NCBI GenBank assembly: GCA_031285695.1 | Contig: JAITVR010000112.1 | Span: 1-5,372, forward strand | Reading direction: 5' to 3' | Length of the DNA: 5,372 bases | From: Prevotellaceae bacterium | GTDB taxonomy: Bacteria; Bacteroidota; Bacteroidia; Bacteroidales; UBA932 | Shown here: in pieces, positions 1 to 4,668 of the stretch | Position numbering within the stretch: position 1 is the first letter of the stretch | Layout of the letters: the number at the start of each line of letters is the position of its first letter | Position numbers and translations under genes: made by a program | Notes under the pieces: model-generated | What the model was told of the DNA's origin: nothing | The model's database searches: none | Seen by the model: the letters and a program-made list of their open reading frames with translations, nothing else

Positions 1-156
1 CCCCAAAAGCCCGTGGGCACGGTGTGGATTGCCGTGGCTACGCCCCAAAAAGTAGCTTCGCAAATGCTACAGCTCGGCAACAACCGCGAGCGCACCACCC
101 TCCGCGCCGCCGTGCACGCCCTAAACCTGCTCCGACTGCAGTTAGTTGAGAGTTGA
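1..156 (+). CDS. cinA: CinA/PncC-type nicotinamide-nucleotide amidase, C-terminal end (5' partial)
   Basis: Frame 1 is open from the first base to a TGA at 154-156, giving 51 residues; the start lies outside the window. The visible part reads PQKPVGTVWIAVATP, then a segment with NNRERTTLRAAVHALNLL. This matches the end of the CinA C-terminal domain, where a K-P-V-G-T-V-W/Y-I-A strand is followed by an Arg-rich final helix. The family (also called PncC) deamidates nicotinamide mononucleotide in the cytoplasm, in NAD salvage. Whether the N-terminal domain of full-length CinA is present cannot be seen, so a stand-alone PncC is possible. The last codons (LVES) and the TGA lie inside a 35-nt repeat that begins at 143, so the natural C-terminus may have been altered by the repeat. 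The active-site residues are upstream of the window. Confidence 0.82.
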   Translation, partial: PQKPVGTVWIAVATPQKVASQMLQLGNNRERTTLRAAVHALNLLRLQLVES

Positions 157-177
157 GAATTGAAAATTGAAAATGAA
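143..177 (+). repeat. 35-nt heptad-type dispersed repeat, copy 1
   Basis: The unit begins TAGTTGAGAGTTGAGAAT and ends in TGAA, with an internal period of about 7 (TGAGAGT-like). It matches the copy at 2366-2400 at 30 of 35 positions, with the same length and no gaps. The differences lie in the second half, where this copy has TTGAAAATTGAAAA in place of the more G-rich form. It overlaps the end of the cinA-type gene and contains its stop codon. Short TTGAGAGTTGAGA-like repeats are, from memory, common between genes in Bacteroidota and some other phyla. Function is unknown. Confidence 0.7.
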
Positions 178-193
178 CCCACCGCGGTTATAG

Positions 194-207
194 CCCCCTT
201 TAGGGGG
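194..207. repeat. Small C5/G5 hairpin
   Basis: CCCCC (194-198), loop TTTA, GGGGG (203-207) form a perfect 5-bp GC stem. It can be lengthened by a G-T pair and an A-T pair (192-193 with 208-209). It runs straight into the G-rich lead-in of the palindromic repeat. The second copy of that repeat near 1098 has the G-rich lead-in but lacks the C-rich arm. Similar CCCCCTTTAGGGGG motifs are, from memory, frequent in Bacteroidota intergenic DNA. Confidence 0.5.
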
Positions 208-316
208 TTGGGGGTAGCAGACAAACCCACCGTCATTGCGAGCGGGTTTAGCGAAGCAATCTCAACATCGGGCTTGAGATTGCTTCGTCGCTTGTACCTC
301 GCTCCTCGCAATGACG
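205..316. repeat. GTCATTGCGAG palindromic repeat, copy 1 (with G-rich lead-in)
   Basis: Outer arms are GTCATTGCGAG at 232-242 and its complement CTCGCAATGAC at 305-315. The inner arms CGAAGCAATCTCAA (252-265) and TTGAGATTGCTTCG (274-287) form a perfect 14-bp stem with an 8-nt loop. Positions 205-264 match 1098-1157 at 58 of 60 positions, so the repeat unit includes the G-rich lead-in and the ACAAACCCACC segment as well as the palindrome. Elements of the form GTCATTGCGAG...GCAATCTC are known as dispersed intergenic palindromes in many bacterial phyla. Here it lies downstream of the cinA-type gene and could act as an RNA 3'-end structure. Confidence 0.85.
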
Positions 317-367
317 TGGTATGTGCGTTCGGCAAATTTAGCAGAACGGTGGCTGGATAAGTTAACC

Positions 368-589
368 TTCCAAATTGTTATTTGAGCAATGCTATTTTAT
401 AGCAATGCCTACTTATTGGCAGTTGAGCAATGTTCAAATACGGCAATGTTCAACTATTTTTAGTGAAACAATACTTAATATTTGGTAGTGCTTCACTATT
501 AATAGTTAATCATTGAAGTAACAATGTAATGTCTAACTATTTTTATTTGAGCATTGTTCTAAAATAGTATTGCTCAAATAACGTTGGAA
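368..589. repeat. AT-rich element bounded by ~40-bp imperfect terminal inverted repeats (MITE-like or regulatory array)
   Basis: The left arm begins TTCCAA (368-373) and the right arm ends TTGGAA (584-589). Inside them, 377-399 is the reverse complement of 560-582 at 22 of 23 positions, and pairing continues imperfectly to 408/551. A central inverted repeat pairs 452-467 with 492-507 at 14 of 16 positions. The 43-nt stretches between outer and central stems are equal in length and weakly complementary. Each half also folds on itself: 379-393 with 426-440 (13/15), and 544-553 with 571-580 (10/10). The motif TTTGAGCA(A/T)T(G/A), allowing one 5' mismatch, recurs at 381, 422 and 546 and inverted at 578-568. 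No transposase and no clear target-site duplication are visible. It may be a non-autonomous element, or a tandem/inverted array of protein-binding sites upstream of the AraC-type gene. Confidence 0.6.
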
Positions 590-612
590 TATCAAAAAAA
601 AACCTACCTTTG
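584..612 (+). promoter_or_regulatory. Bacteroidota-type promoter for the AraC-type gene
   Basis: TACCTTTG at 605-612 fits the Bacteroidota -7 consensus TAnnTTTG exactly. TTG at 584-586 lies 18 nt upstream, in range for the -33 element, with an A9 run in the spacer. The ATG at 621 follows only 8 nt after the -7 box, so the transcript would be leaderless or nearly so. The TTG falls within the right end of the inverted-repeat element at 368-589. Confidence 0.6.
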
Positions 613-620
613 CCCCTACT

Positions 621-1064
621 ATGAAAGTAAACACCCCTTCCTTTAACGCCGCAGACCTCTTTGAAGTCAAGGTGAGCCGCACCTTGGTGCCCGATGATGG
701 GCTGCGCGTGCACTACGAGTTTAGCTACACGGTGCAGCCGCGGCCTACGCCCAACGAGTTTGTAAATCGCTTTGCTGAGCTGGTGTGCCGCTATGGCAAG
801 TGTTCGGCCGGTACTTACGCCGCGCAGCTGGGCGTAACCGAGCGGCAGCTCAAGGCTGCGCTGCCGGCTATTAGCGGGTTTGGCATTCAGCGGTGGACTG
901 ATGCCTACTGCCTGGCCATTGGCGAGGCGCTGCTAAGGGAAACCAACTGGCCAACCCGTCAGGTGGCCAAGGCTACGCGCCTTGCGTCCACCAGCTCGTT
1001 CTGCCATTTTTTTAGAAAAATGACCGGCGAGAGTCCATTTTACTGGAGGTTGAGAAACCAGTAG
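621..1064 (+). CDS. Small AraC-type helix-turn-helix protein
   Basis: A 147-residue predicted DNA-binding protein. Residues about 47-145 look like an AraC-family DNA-binding domain with two HTH motifs. The first covers about 61-82 (SAGTYAAQLGVTERQLKAAL). The second is about 112-133, followed by the family signature near 129-143 (HFFRKMTGESPFYWR, comparable to yFsrxFKkxxGxSPxxYR). Residues 1-45 are too short for the ligand-binding or cupin domain of full-length AraC regulators (usually 250-300 residues). No receiver or membrane segment is seen. The ATG at 621 sits 8 nt after a good -7 box, which favours it as the start. It stands alone between repeat-rich gaps and converges on lysA, so its targets cannot be inferred from context. 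It could be a constitutive regulator or a truncated family member. The inverted repeats upstream are possible autoregulatory sites, but this is a guess. Confidence 0.8.
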   Translation: MKVNTPSFNAADLFEVKVSRTLVPDDGLRVHYEFSYTVQPRPTPNEFVNRFAELVCRYGKCSAGTYAAQLGVTERQLKAALPAISGFGIQRWTDAYCLAIGEALLRETNWPTRQVAKATRLASTSSFCHFFRKMTGESPFYWRLRNQ

Positions 1065-1065
1065 A

Positions 1066-1093
1066 TAGTGGAGAATGGAGAGTTGAGAGTGAA
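1066..1093 (+). repeat. 35-nt heptad-type dispersed repeat, copy 2 (partial)
   Basis: The unit starts 1 nt after the TAG of the AraC-type gene (1062-1064). Bases 1071-1093 are identical over 23 nt to 2378-2400, and 26 of 28 positions match over 1066-1093 versus 2373-2400. The first 7 bases of the full unit are missing or diverged. Only four bases separate it from the G-rich lead-in of the second palindromic repeat, which echoes the order of elements at 143-316. Confidence 0.7.
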
Positions 1094-1097
1094 CAGT

Positions 1098-1197
1098 GGG
1101 TTGGGGGTAGCTAACAAACCCACCGTCATTGCGAGCGGGTTTAGCGAAGCAATCTCACAATCTAGCTTGAGATTGCCACGCTTCGCTCGCAATGACG
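1098..1197. repeat. GTCATTGCGAG palindromic repeat, copy 2, between convergent genes
   Basis: Outer arms CGTCATTGCGAGCG (1124-1137) and CGCTCGCAATGACG (1184-1197) are perfect 14-bp complements. The inner arms are GCAATCTCA (1149-1157) and TGAGATTGC (1168-1176). The first 60 bases match copy 1 at 58 positions; the 3' halves diverge, but pairing is kept. The palindrome ends 7 nt before the lysA stop codon and lies 34 nt after the AraC-type gene ends. It could therefore act as a shared transcription stop or 3'-end stabiliser for both convergent genes. There is no strong T-tract, so classical intrinsic termination is uncertain. Confidence 0.85.
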
Positions 1198-1204
1198 CGT
1201 GGGG

Positions 1205-2356
1205 TTAAATCTTATCTGAGTAGTACGCTTTGGGTAGCGTGCGCAGGTTGTACTGCGAGGCCATTACCTCGCCGTAGGCGCCGGCGGTGCGAATGGCTAG
1301 CAGGTCGCCGCGCTGCGTGTGGGGCAGGGCAATGTTTTTGTCAAAGGTATCGCTGCTTTCGCAAATGGGGCCTACCACATCGTAGCTTTTCTTTTCGGTC
1401 GAAGCTGAGGTTAAATTCTCAATGCGGTGGTGCGCGCCGTACAGCGCCGGACGAATGAGGTCGGTAAAGCCGGCATCAACTATCACAAAGTTTTTCTTTT
1501 GCAGCTCCTTTACGTAAAGGCATTTTGTAATCAGCGCCCCGCACTGCGCGGCAATGGAGCGCCCCAGCTCTACGTGCAATTTTTGCCCTGCGCGCAGCTG
1601 TATGTTTTTATTTATGGCAGAAAAATACCCTGCAAAATCGGGAATTAAATGCTCATCGGGATTGCTGTACTCCACGCCCAAGCCGCCGCCCACGTTCACG
1701 TGCTCCACGGTAACGCCTATTTTTTCGAGCTGCGCTTGCAGCTCGTTTACCTTTTTGCAAAGCTCAATGAAGGGCTCCACTTCCGTAATCTGCGAACCAA
1801 TGTGAAAGTGAATGGAGATGAGCTTTAGGTGGCTCATTTGCGTAGCTTTTTTGGCCACCTCATTCAGCTGCCACAGGTTGATGCCAAACTTATTTTCGGC
1901 GGTGCCGGTGGTAATGTGCGCGTGCGTGTGCGCGTCCACCTCGGGGTTGATGCGCAGCGCAACTTGCGCCACCTTTCCCTTTGCTTTTGCCAGCTCATTT
2001 ATTACCTCCAGCTCCTGCTCGCTCTCGCAGTTGAAGGTAAAAATTCCGTGGTCTATTCCCAAGTTTATTTCATCATCGCGCTTGCCCACGCCGGCAAAGG
2101 CAATGCTTTGCGGTGCAAATCCGCAGTCGATGGCGCGCTGCACCTCGGCACCGCTCACGCAGTCCGCACCAATGCCCATACCGCTGAGTATGCGCAGCAG
2201 CGGCGCGTTGGCGTTAGCTTTTAGCGCGTAGTGCACGTGGTAGCCGTACCTGTCGGCCTCGGTTTTTGCCGCCTGCGCCGTGCGCCTAAGCAGCTCCACA
2301 TCGTAGTAGTAGAGCGGGGTAGGCAGGCTACGCAGCTTATCAATTGGGAAATTCAT
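1205..2356 (-). CDS. lysA: Diaminopimelate decarboxylase
   Basis: A 383-residue PLP-dependent fold-III decarboxylase that converts meso-diaminopimelate to L-lysine and CO2 in the cytoplasm, the last step of lysine synthesis. Visible motifs: the PLP-lysine motif YALKAN with Lys46, HIGSQ at 185-189, the phosphate-binding GGGLG at 223-227, ELGR at 263-266 (EPGR in many homologues), the catalytic Cys332 in CESSD, and GAYG at 359-362. Length is normal for the family. The frame is open to a Met at 2419, but those 21 extra residues are encoded by a dispersed repeat and do not look like LysA. The Met at 2356 begins MNFPIDKLRSLPTPLYYYD, the usual LysA N-terminus, so I use it. The gene lies 77 nt downstream of lysC on the same strand, so co-transcription is likely. 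The repeat hairpin in the gap may affect relative expression. It converges on the AraC-type gene. Confidence 0.96.
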   Translation of the reverse strand: MNFPIDKLRSLPTPLYYYDVELLRRTAQAAKTEADRYGYHVHYALKANANAPLLRILSGMGIGADCVSGAEVQRAIDCGFAPQSIAFAGVGKRDDEINLGIDHGIFTFNCESEQELEVINELAKAKGKVAQVALRINPEVDAHTHAHITTGTAENKFGINLWQLNEVAKKATQMSHLKLISIHFHIGSQITEVEPFIELCKKVNELQAQLEKIGVTVEHVNVGGGLGVEYSNPDEHLIPDFAGYFSAINKNIQLRAGQKLHVELGRSIAAQCGALITKCLYVKELQKKNFVIVDAGFTDLIRPALYGAHHRIENLTSASTEKKSYDVVGPICESSDTFDKNIALPHTQRGDLLAIRTAGAYGEVMASQYNLRTLPKAYYSDKI

Positions 2357-2365
2357 GGTAAAAAA

Positions 2366-2436
2366 TAGTTGAGAGTTGAGAATGGAGAGTTGAGAGTGAA
2401 TTTCGTTCTCCACTTTCAACTCTCCACTCTCAACTA
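2366..2436. repeat. Inverted pair of 35-nt heptad repeats between lysC and lysA (copies 3 and 4)
   Basis: Copy 3 (2366-2400, + orientation) begins TAGTTGAGAGTTGAGAATGG and ends GAGTGAA. Copy 4 (2402-2436, - orientation) has the same layout and matches copy 3 at 28 of 35 positions. The two meet head to head with a 1-nt gap. They fill nearly the whole lysC-lysA gap and would form a long imperfect hairpin in the mRNA. Copy 4 begins in the TAG stop codon of lysC. A minus-strand ATG at 2417-2419 inside copy 4 is in frame with lysA, but is unlikely to be its start. Confidence 0.85.
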
Positions 2437-3744
2437 AAACAGCTTGCTGTTTAGGGCTTCAAGCGCGGCTTTTTTGTACGTGCTTTCTACCAGCAGGCTT
2501 ACGTTGTAGCGGCTTCCGCCAAACGAAATCATGCGAATGGGCATATCGCTCAGCGCACCCAAAATCTTGGCGGTTGCGCCCTTGCTTTCCGAAATTTTAT
2601 TGCCCACAATGCTGATAATCGTCATGTCTTTATCCACCTCTACCGTGCCAAAGTTTTTCAGCTCGGCTACAATTTTTTCCAAGTTGGTGGTATCGTCAAT
2701 GGTAAGCGACACGGCCACTTCGGAGGTGGTAATCATGTCAATTGGCGTGCTGTAATCTTCAAATATTTCGAAGATTTGGCGAAGGAAACCGTAGGCCATA
2801 ATCATGCGCCCCGACTTTACCTTAATGGCGGTAATGTTGTCCTTTGCTGCCACGGCCTTAATGCTTCCCTCGTCGGTGGACGACGAAATGAGCGTGCCGA
2901 ACGCCTTGGGGTCCATGGTGTTTTTTATCCACAGCGGAATGTTGGCTTCCTGCACGGGAATAACGCAGTTGGGGTGCAAAATTTTTGCGCCAAAGTACGC
3001 CAGCTCCGAAGCTTCGTCGAACGAAAGGTGCGCAATGCTGTGGGTTTTTTCCACCATGCGCGGGTCGTTGTTGTGAAAGCCGTCAATGTCCGTCCAAATT
3101 TGCACTTCCTCAGCCTTTATGGCTGCGCCGATAATAGAGGCGGAGTAGTCGCTGCCGCCGCGCTTGAGGTTGTCAATTTCGCCCTTAAAGTTGCGGCACA
3201 CGTAGCCCTGCGTAATGAACAGCTTGCAGTCGGGATTTTTTTCGAGCTCGCGCGTCAAAATTTCGCGAATAAAGTACATGTCGGGCTCATCGCGCTGGTC
3301 CTTGCGCATAAAGTTGAGCGCCGGCAGCAGCACCGATTTTACGCCGGTTTCGTTCAAGTAAAGGTTTTCGAGCATGGTGCTCATCAGCTCGCCCTGCGCC
3401 AAAATTACGCGCTCTTCTTTTACCGAAAATTCGCCTGCCGAAAAACTTTTCAGCTGGTCAAAACGCTCCTTGAGCGCAGTGGTAGCCTTCTTTTTGTAAT
3501 CCTGCGTGCTGAACAGCTCATCAATAACTTTGGCGTACTTTTCCTCCAAATTTTTGATGGCCATAGCCGCTTCCTTCTGCTTTTTTGCGTACAGCAGCGA
3601 GGCAATCTCCACCAAATTATTCGTTGTTCCGCTCATAGCCGATAGCACCACAATCTTGGGTTCATCGTTTACAATGAGCTTGGGAAGCGCCTTCATGCGC
3701 TCGGGGCTACCTACCGAGGTGCCGCCAAATTTCAAAACTTTCAT
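2434..3744 (-). CDS. lysC: Monofunctional aspartate kinase (LysC/AK-III type)
   Basis: A 436-residue cytoplasmic kinase that phosphorylates L-aspartate with ATP, the first committed step towards lysine, meso-diaminopimelate, threonine and methionine. The N-terminal kinase domain has KFGGTSVG (5-12), RGGSDYSA (195-202) and WTDIDGFHNNDPR (217-229), followed by FGAKILHP (251-258). Residues about 303-436 form the regulatory part. The segment with GFLRQIFEIF (319-328) and IDMITTSE (335-342) is the first ACT-type unit; IISIVGNKI (376-384) and MISFGGSRYNVSLLV (405-419) belong to the second. The GFL and D..TTSE residues resemble the lysine-binding ACT of E. coli LysC, so lysine inhibition is plausible but inferred. 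There is no homoserine dehydrogenase fusion, and length is normal for a monofunctional enzyme. It is first in a likely operon with lysA. Start: ATG at 3744, with MKVLKFGGTS matching the family N-terminus. The stop TAG coincides with the start of a dispersed repeat. Confidence 0.97.
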   Translation of the reverse strand: MKVLKFGGTSVGSPERMKALPKLIVNDEPKIVVLSAMSGTTNNLVEIASLLYAKKQKEAAMAIKNLEEKYAKVIDELFSTQDYKKKATTALKERFDQLKSFSAGEFSVKEERVILAQGELMSTMLENLYLNETGVKSVLLPALNFMRKDQRDEPDMYFIREILTRELEKNPDCKLFITQGYVCRNFKGEIDNLKRGGSDYSASIIGAAIKAEEVQIWTDIDGFHNNDPRMVEKTHSIAHLSFDEASELAYFGAKILHPNCVIPVQEANIPLWIKNTMDPKAFGTLISSSTDEGSIKAVAAKDNITAIKVKSGRMIMAYGFLRQIFEIFEDYSTPIDMITTSEVAVSLTIDDTTNLEKIVAELKNFGTVEVDKDMTIISIVGNKISESKGATAKILGALSDMPIRMISFGGSRYNVSLLVESTYKKAALEALNSKLF

Positions 3745-3782
3745 TCGTAGCTATTATCTATTTTAAATAAAAAAATCGGACA

Positions 3783-3790
3783 CAAAAGTA
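3783..3790 (-). promoter_or_regulatory. Possible -7 promoter element for lysC-lysA
   Basis: On the minus strand TACTTTTG (3790 to 3783) fits the Bacteroidota -7 consensus TAnnTTTG. It lies 38 nt upstream of the lysC ATG, giving a short AT-rich leader. I do not see a good TTG -33 element at the expected distance, so this is a moderate call. The leader is too short for a lysine riboswitch. Confidence 0.5.
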
Positions 3791-3849
3791 GTGTAAAATC
3801 TGATTTCGTGCGCAGCTTGCCCCCATTTAATCCTATTTTTTGTTAATAA

Positions 3850-3883
3850 TTTGCTCCCGCTACGCAAAAAGTAGCTACCTTAG
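3850..3883 (+). promoter_or_regulatory. Possible promoter for the secreted basic protein gene
   Basis: TTTG at 3850-3853 and TACCTTAG at 3876-3883 (one mismatch to TAnnTTTG) are separated by 22 nt and fit a Bacteroidota promoter. Transcription would start near 3890, giving a leader of about 35 nt before the ATG at 3926. The 8-bp palindrome GTAGCTAC (3871-3878) overlaps the -7 box; a regulatory role is possible but unsupported. Confidence 0.45.
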
Positions 3884-3925
3884 CTGCTTAAATAGCAACT
3901 ACACAATTTTTTATTCATAATAGCA

Positions 3926-4543
3926 ATGAAAAAGACATTACTACTACTTGTTGGCATGCTATCGCTCGCCACGTTGGCGGCTGCCGCTCCCAAAAATGCG
4001 CTTGAGGACAGCTCGCTGGTGCGCATTTCATCGGTTGAGGCGCGCGTTGAATTTCTCAACAAAATAATGAGGGAAAAGCTGCAGCTGGAGGACGACAAGG
4101 CTGCTAAAGTAGCCGATATTAACGCCAAGTTTGAGCAGCAGCTGCAGGATTTGACCATTGCCAACCCCGCAAATCCTTTTGGAAATCAAGTAAAAAAGAA
4201 GGAAGAAACGGAGTTTGACAAGCTGAGCGAAGCGCGCGAAAAGCAAATGAAAAAAGCCTTGAGCGGCAAGCAGTACAAGGAGTACGAAAAGCAGCGCTGG
4301 GGCATTCGCACCGCGCTCAAAAAGCAAATGGTAGCCGACCAAGAAGAGCGCGCCCGCGTAGCGCGTGAGGAAGCGGCTCGTCAGGCTGCGCTCGAAAAAG
4401 CGCGTCAAGATTCGATAGTTTTGGCGGAAGCAGCGGCTGCAAAAAAGAAAGCGCCGGCGAAAAAAACGGCTGTAAAGGGCAAGAAGCCCGGCAAAAAAGC
4501 GCCTGCAAAAAAGGGTGGCGCTAAGAAAAAGAAAAGAAGGTAG
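3926..4543 (+). CDS. Exported charged helical protein with histone-H1-like Lys/Ala/Pro tail, function unknown
   Basis: 205 residues. Residues 1-21 (MKKTLLLLVGMLSLATLAAAA) form a typical Sec signal peptide with cleavage expected around residues 19-21, so the mature protein should be periplasmic or beyond. Residues about 38-165 are rich in Glu, Lys, Gln and Ala with few helix breakers, apart from NPANPFGN at 80-87, and suggest long helices or a coiled coil. The pattern KLQLEDDKAAKVADINAKFE, later ALSGKQYKEYEKQR, recalls small periplasmic helical proteins of the Spy/CpxP or Skp/OmpH kind, but I cannot assign a family. Residues 173-205 are almost only Lys, Ala, Pro, Gly and Arg, with KKAPAKK twice (174-180 and 190-196), like histone H1 or bacterial HC1-type tails. 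The tail could bind nucleic acid, lipid A phosphates or other anionic polymers. It is divergent to lysC, has a possible promoter and its own terminator, so is probably monocistronic. Confidence 0.85.
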   Translation: MKKTLLLLVGMLSLATLAAAAPKNALEDSSLVRISSVEARVEFLNKIMREKLQLEDDKAAKVADINAKFEQQLQDLTIANPANPFGNQVKKKEETEFDKLSEAREKQMKKALSGKQYKEYEKQRWGIRTALKKQMVADQEERARVAREEAARQAALEKARQDSIVLAEAAAAKKKAPAKKTAVKGKKPGKKAPAKKGGAKKKKRR

Positions 4544-4565
4544 CCACAAATTTTCCTTACACCTT

Positions 4566-4603
4566 AATAATGGCTGTGTTTGCGCACAGCCATTGTTGTT
4601 TTA
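4566..4603 (+). terminator. Intrinsic terminator after the secreted basic protein gene
   Basis: AATGGCTGTG (4569-4578) and CACAGCCATT (4585-4594) form a perfect 10-bp stem with a 6-nt loop. The stem can lengthen through a wobble pair and further A-T pairs. It is followed by the T-rich tract GTTGTTTTATTT. It starts about 25 nt after the stop codon at 4541-4543, and separates this gene from gcvT. Confidence 0.85.
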
Positions 4604-4615
4604 TTTGGAAAACCA

Positions 4616-4644
4616 TGTCATTGCGGGTCAAGCCCGCAATGACA
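4616..4644. repeat. Short palindrome TGTCATTGCGGG / CCCGCAATGACA
   Basis: A perfect 12-bp stem (4616-4627 with 4633-4644) with a 5-nt loop, TCAAG. It shares GTCATTGCG with the larger palindromes near 232 and 1125, and belongs to a short palindrome type seen widely between bacterial genes. It is followed by an AATTTGGAATTTGAAACTTG stretch (4644-4663), a loose relative of the heptad repeats, which reaches almost to the gcvT ATG. The hairpin is in the likely 5' leader of gcvT. No glycine riboswitch fits in the 74 nt between terminator stem and start. Confidence 0.85.
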
Positions 4645-4668
4645 ATTTGGAATTTGAAACTTGAAATT

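Noticed and set aside
160..360. 66-residue open frame on +
   Set aside because: It lies almost wholly in the heptad and palindromic repeats. The translated sequence is a read-through of repeat DNA with no recognisable domain.
368..589. CRISPR array or plasmid-type iteron origin
   Set aside because: Repeats are imperfect and irregularly spaced, in both orientations, with no cas or rep gene nearby.
1812..2231. Two overlapping + frames (139 and 131 residues) opposite lysA
   Set aside because: Shadows of lysA. Low-complexity composition with no motifs.
2357..2419. N-terminal extension of lysA from a Met at 2419
   Set aside because: The extra 21 residues are encoded by the inverted heptad repeats, and LysA homologues begin close to the Met at 2356.
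2776..3645. 289-residue open frame on + opposite lysC
   Set aside because: Antisense shadow of a well-supported aspartate kinase gene. Long antisense frames are common opposite GC-biased codons, and no protein family is recognised.
3745..3782. Lysine riboswitch before lysC
   Set aside because: The leader is only about 35 nt and AT-rich, much shorter than an L-box, and no matching stems are present.
4028..4549. 173-residue minus-strand frame rich in Phe, Leu and Arg opposite the basic protein gene
   Set aside because: Complement of Lys/Glu/Ala-rich codons. The + frame has a signal peptide, possible promoter and terminator.
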